6,077 nucleotides of DNA, from positions 1-6,077 of the forward strand of contig JASLBT010000393.1 of assembly GCA_030146445.1 (NCBI GenBank), written 5' to 3'. The notes under the pieces are model-generated. The model made no database searches. It worked only from the letters and a program-made list of their open reading frames with translations, and was not told the DNA's origin. Both the position numbers and the translations under genes were made by a program. Within the stretch, counting starts at the first letter, position 1. Each line of letters starts with the position of its first letter. The stretch is from Segetibacter sp. Lineage in GTDB: Bacteria > Bacteroidota > Bacteroidia > Chitinophagales > Chitinophagaceae. Below, piece after piece: positions 5,982 to 6,077 of this stretch.

Positions 5982-6077
5982 ATGGAAGTTTCTGAGATCA
6001 TTCCACATATCGAAGTGTTGATTTTTGCCAGCGATAAACCGCTGACCAGCCTGGATATTGTCGAATTGATCAACAAC
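5982..6077 (+). CDS. scpB: Probable ScpB, SMC-ScpAB subunit, 3'-truncated by the window edge
   Basis: ScpB is the winged-helix dimer that binds the kleisin ScpA and, with SMC, forms the condensin complex that organises and segregates the chromosome. Only the first 32 residues are visible. They contain IIPHIEVLIFASDKPLTS, matching the start of ScpB's first winged-helix domain ('IEALIFASDEPLT' in many relatives), then LDIVELINN, the beginning of its next helix. The frame is open to the last base and the remaining protein is outside the window. The ATG at 5982 follows GGGGTT; the hairpin and T-run end only six bases before it. No separate promoter consensus was found in the 74-base gap, so expression may depend on read-through from atpG. 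Identification rests on a short segment. Confidence 0.7.
   Translation, partial: MEVSEIIPHIEVLIFASDKPLTSLDIVELINN

Noticed and set aside
5867..6076. A 69-codon minus-strand frame across the end of atpG and the start of scpB
   Set aside because: It covers the coding end of atpG, the hairpin and the scpB start; the plus-strand reading has recognisable protein similarity while this one has none.
1..6077. CRISPR array, insertion sequence or multi-gene defence system
   Set aside because: No spaced direct repeats, transposase, integrase, nuclease or toxin-antitoxin pair could be seen on either strand.

Overview
The window reads as chromosome of a free-living member of the Bacteroidota, probably Chitinophagaceae or a related lineage; this lineage guess is inference. 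The grounds are a Bacteroidota-style TonB-dependent receptor plug, start codons with A/T-rich upstream sequence and no Shine-Dalgarno, a textbook Bacteroidota promoter (TTG, 19 bp, TACTTTTG) ahead of atpG, a small RIGNW/LHQLQN protein of a type I associate with Bacteroidota genomes and their phages, and moderate GC content (roughly 45%).

Layout: (1) 1-2097 (+) is the 3' part of an outer-membrane TonB-dependent receptor whose start lies outside the window. (2) 2192-3142 (+) is a PfkB-type phosphofructokinase closely resembling E. coli Pfk-2. (3) 3201-4058 (+) is a dienelactone-hydrolase-family enzyme with a lipoprotein signal peptide and an intact Cys-Asp-His triad. A candidate terminator follows it. 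(4) 4194-4613 (-) is a small low-GC gene of the RIGNW/LHQLQN family, convergent with the hydrolase gene. (5) 4614-5022 is a 409-base gap with the atpG promoter, an untranslated leader, short inverted repeats and a possible dispersed repeat. (6) 5023-5907 (+) is the F1 ATP synthase gamma subunit gene atpG. (7) A GC hairpin with a T-run lies just before 5982-6077 (+), the first 32 codons of a likely scpB, cut by the window edge.

The genes do not form an evident single pathway. Receptor, kinase and hydrolase are codirectional with gaps of 94 and 58 bases and could be partly co-transcribed, but nothing ties them functionally. The atpG and scpB genes are housekeeping genes (energy conservation and chromosome segregation), and atpG stands without atpA or atpH directly upstream. 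I found no CRISPR array, tRNA, rRNA, transposase or defence operon, and no convincing new multi-gene system. The points most worth a second look are the isolated phage-type small gene beside a detached atpG, the atpG leader with an overlapping upstream reading frame, the receptor's heme-box-like motifs without the intervening histidine, and the hairpin with competing G-runs against the scpB start.
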